From CAVUPF01 sp963803755 (GTDB taxonomy: Bacteria; Actinomycetota; Thermoleophilia; Solirubrobacterales; 70-9), in NCBI GenBank assembly GCA_963803755.1, contig CAWDNP010000007.1, forward strand, positions 310,001-374,000: DNA of 64,000 nucleotides, written 5' to 3'. Under the pieces are notes generated by a model. The model was given only the letters and a program-made list of their open reading frames with translations, did not search any database and was not told the origin of the DNA. Positions 62,735 through 64,000 of the stretch are shown here, in pieces (the stretch's first letter is position 1; each line of letters starts with the position of its first letter). Both the position numbers and the translations under genes were made by a program.

Positions 62735-63430
62735 ATGAGAGTGCGATTCACAGCAGCTTTACTTGCCGCGGTCGCCGCGGCGCTGGTCATCGTCGCCGGC
62801 GCGGGAGCGGCGATGGTCGGCATTTATCGCAACGGCATGGAAACCTCCGCCCAACGCGAACAGCTGGTCAAGCTCTCCGGTCGCAACTGCACGCGTGGGA
62901 GCGCCGAACAGGCGCTGCTGATCACGCTCGGCAAGCACACGAGCCAGTGCTCCTACCGAACCCCCGTGGTTGGGCGCAACCTCGAAGTGGCGGCGAGCGA
63001 GCGCCTGCTGAGCGCCACGCCGAAGAGCCTGCAGCGCCAGGTCTTCCTTGGCCTCATCCTGCGCACTGGCGGGGGCGCCGGCTACCAGCTTGCCGTCTAT
63101 CCCGCCCAGCAGAAGGTCCAGCTGCGCAAGAACCTGCCGGACGGGAAGGTCAGGTACCTCGCGATCGCCCGGGGCCAGCGCGCGGTCCAGGGCATCAACA
63201 GGACCAACCAGCTCGGCCTCCAGGCGATCGACATCGCCAGCGGGCCCGAAAAGGGCAGCTGCCACCTGTTCGCCTACGTCGGCGGCAAGCTGGCCGTCGA
63301 AGCCACCGATCCGGGAGCCCGCGAACTGAGCGGCAGTGCATCGGGCGTAGCGGTCGGCTCGGCGAACAATGCAACCGGCACGGTCGCCAGCGTCGACAAC
63401 GTGGTGGTCCGCGTGCCCAGCCCCTTCTGA
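62735..63430 (+). CDS. Exported hypothetical protein
   Basis: The 231-residue protein from ATG 62735 has a strong N-terminal membrane/signal segment (FTAALLAAVAAALVIVAGAG). The remainder is soluble, with HTSQCSYRTPVVGRNLEVAA and cysteines at CTRG, QCSY and SCHL. No family is recognised. It is divergent from the mutase gene. Confidence 0.65.
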   Translation: MRVRFTAALLAAVAAALVIVAGAGAAMVGIYRNGMETSAQREQLVKLSGRNCTRGSAEQALLITLGKHTSQCSYRTPVVGRNLEVAASERLLSATPKSLQRQVFLGLILRTGGGAGYQLAVYPAQQKVQLRKNLPDGKVRYLAIARGQRAVQGINRTNQLGLQAIDIASGPEKGSCHLFAYVGGKLAVEATDPGARELSGSASGVAVGSANNATGTVASVDNVVVRVPSPF

Positions 63431-63676
63431 GATGGCCGTCGAGCGCGGGCTCGGTTTCAGCCTCGGCGCTCAGTCGCTACTTACCGAAACCGCACTCCTG
63501 CATTCCCGAGCGCTGTCTCCCCCGGTCGCGATCTTTTTGGGGCCGGCGTGCTTCGTTGGAAGCAAACCTCTCGAAATCAACGTTTTTGCAATGAAAGCAA
63601 CCAGCGCCGAATCGGAGTTGCCTCGCAGATCAGGCTGTTGCATGGTTGGAAAAGCGGCTACCTCAGGGCGCCGACC

Positions 63677-64000
63677 CTAGCGTTTCGGGTGGGCCACTTC
63701 GGCCCGCGCCTGGGCGTGGACGGCGCCGGCGATGAGGCGGGCGTAGAGCCTGGCGCCGGCGGGGGTGAGGTGGATCCCGTCCCAGAAGACGCCACCGCGG
63801 GTCTTGGCCTCCGCGCTCCAGTCGATCAGCGACGTGTGCGGCCATTCCCTCGCCGCCTGGGCGAGCTTTTCGTTTGACTCGCCCACCCAGCTCACCGGCG
63901 CGTGGTCGTTGATCAAGAAGACGTGGCCGGCCTCTGAGGTGGCGGTGCGCAGGGCATCCATTTCTTCGCTGTAGAGCGGCCCGTTGTTGCCGATCTGGAT
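63677..64000 (-). CDS. SGNH hydrolase domain, C-terminal part (possibly of an acyltransferase), runs off edge
   Basis: The 107 visible residues end an SGNH/GDSL-type domain: IQIGNNGPLYSEEMDAL, VFLINDHAPVSWVGESNEKL and the DxxH block WDGIHLTPAGARLYARLIAG, which carries the catalytic aspartate and histidine. This arrangement is typical of the C-terminal SGNH domain of OafA-like acyltransferases, but the rest is outside the window. Confidence 0.75.
   Translation of the reverse strand: MQIGNNGPLYSEEMDALRTATSEAGHVFLINDHAPVSWVGESNEKLAQAAREWPHTSLIDWSAEAKTRGGVFWDGIHLTPAGARLYARLIAGAVHAQARAEVAHPKR

Noticed and set aside
1..64000. CRISPR arrays, prophage or integrase genes
   Set aside because: No regularly spaced repeats, integrase or structural phage genes were seen; the dispersed repeat is not arrayed.

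Overview
The window is high-GC bacterial DNA with frequent GTG and TTG starts, tightly spaced or 4-base-overlapping genes, and an actinobacterial gene content: LAL-type LuxR regulator, cyclase-homology/ATPase/TPR giants, MeaA-type mutase, phosphoketolase plus acetate kinase, DrrA/DrrB-type exporter, and many secreted beta-propeller proteins. I infer an actinomycete, most like the Thermoleophilia/Solirubrobacterales. No rRNA, confident tRNA, CRISPR array, phage module or intact transposase was seen.

Layout. 1-4 kb is an accessory patch. It holds a frameshifted cyclase/ATPase gene running off the left edge, a coupled DUF5678/retropepsin-like pair, two PIN-domain toxin-antitoxin modules and copies of a dispersed repeat. 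4-9 kb has a fused drug-exporter ABC gene and a divergent GAF sensor kinase/LuxR-type response regulator pair. 9-18 kb is an energy and stress block: trehalose synthase-type glycosyltransferase, a cytochrome b operon (one member with two compensating frameshifts), universal stress protein, acetate kinase, phosphoketolase and a quinone-reductase-like flavoprotein. 18-20 kb is a gene graveyard with a broken VIT-family transporter, GGDEF and HD-GYP scraps, and a broken methyltransferase. 20-26 kb is a flavoprotein operon with a divergent LAL regulator. 26-29 kb has another toxin-antitoxin pair with a broken antitoxin, a TetR gene with an internal deletion, and a hydrolase with a shifted C-terminus.

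29-41 kb carries secreted proteins (two six-bladed YWTD-like propellers, other exported unknowns), a DUF433/DUF5615 toxin-antitoxin-like pair, a second flavoprotein joined to an epoxide hydrolase, DUF4389 and peroxiredoxin genes. 41-51 kb is a signalling block: two giant cyclase-homology/ATPase/TPR proteins (one with a C-terminal SCP2-like domain). Between them lies an acyltransferase fused to a cyclic-nucleotide-binding domain, divergent from the second giant. 51-64 kb looks like ordinary chromosome: alpha/beta hydrolases, DksA-like protein, TSUP permease, L,D-transpeptidase, PQQ-type and TolB-type propellers, the MeaA mutase, and the tail of an SGNH hydrolase leaving the right edge.

All frameshifts I can identify lie left of 37 kb. 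The right part reads cleanly. The left part therefore either contains real decay in an accessory region or has residual assembly indels; the compensating pair inside the cytochrome gene favours the latter for at least some of them.
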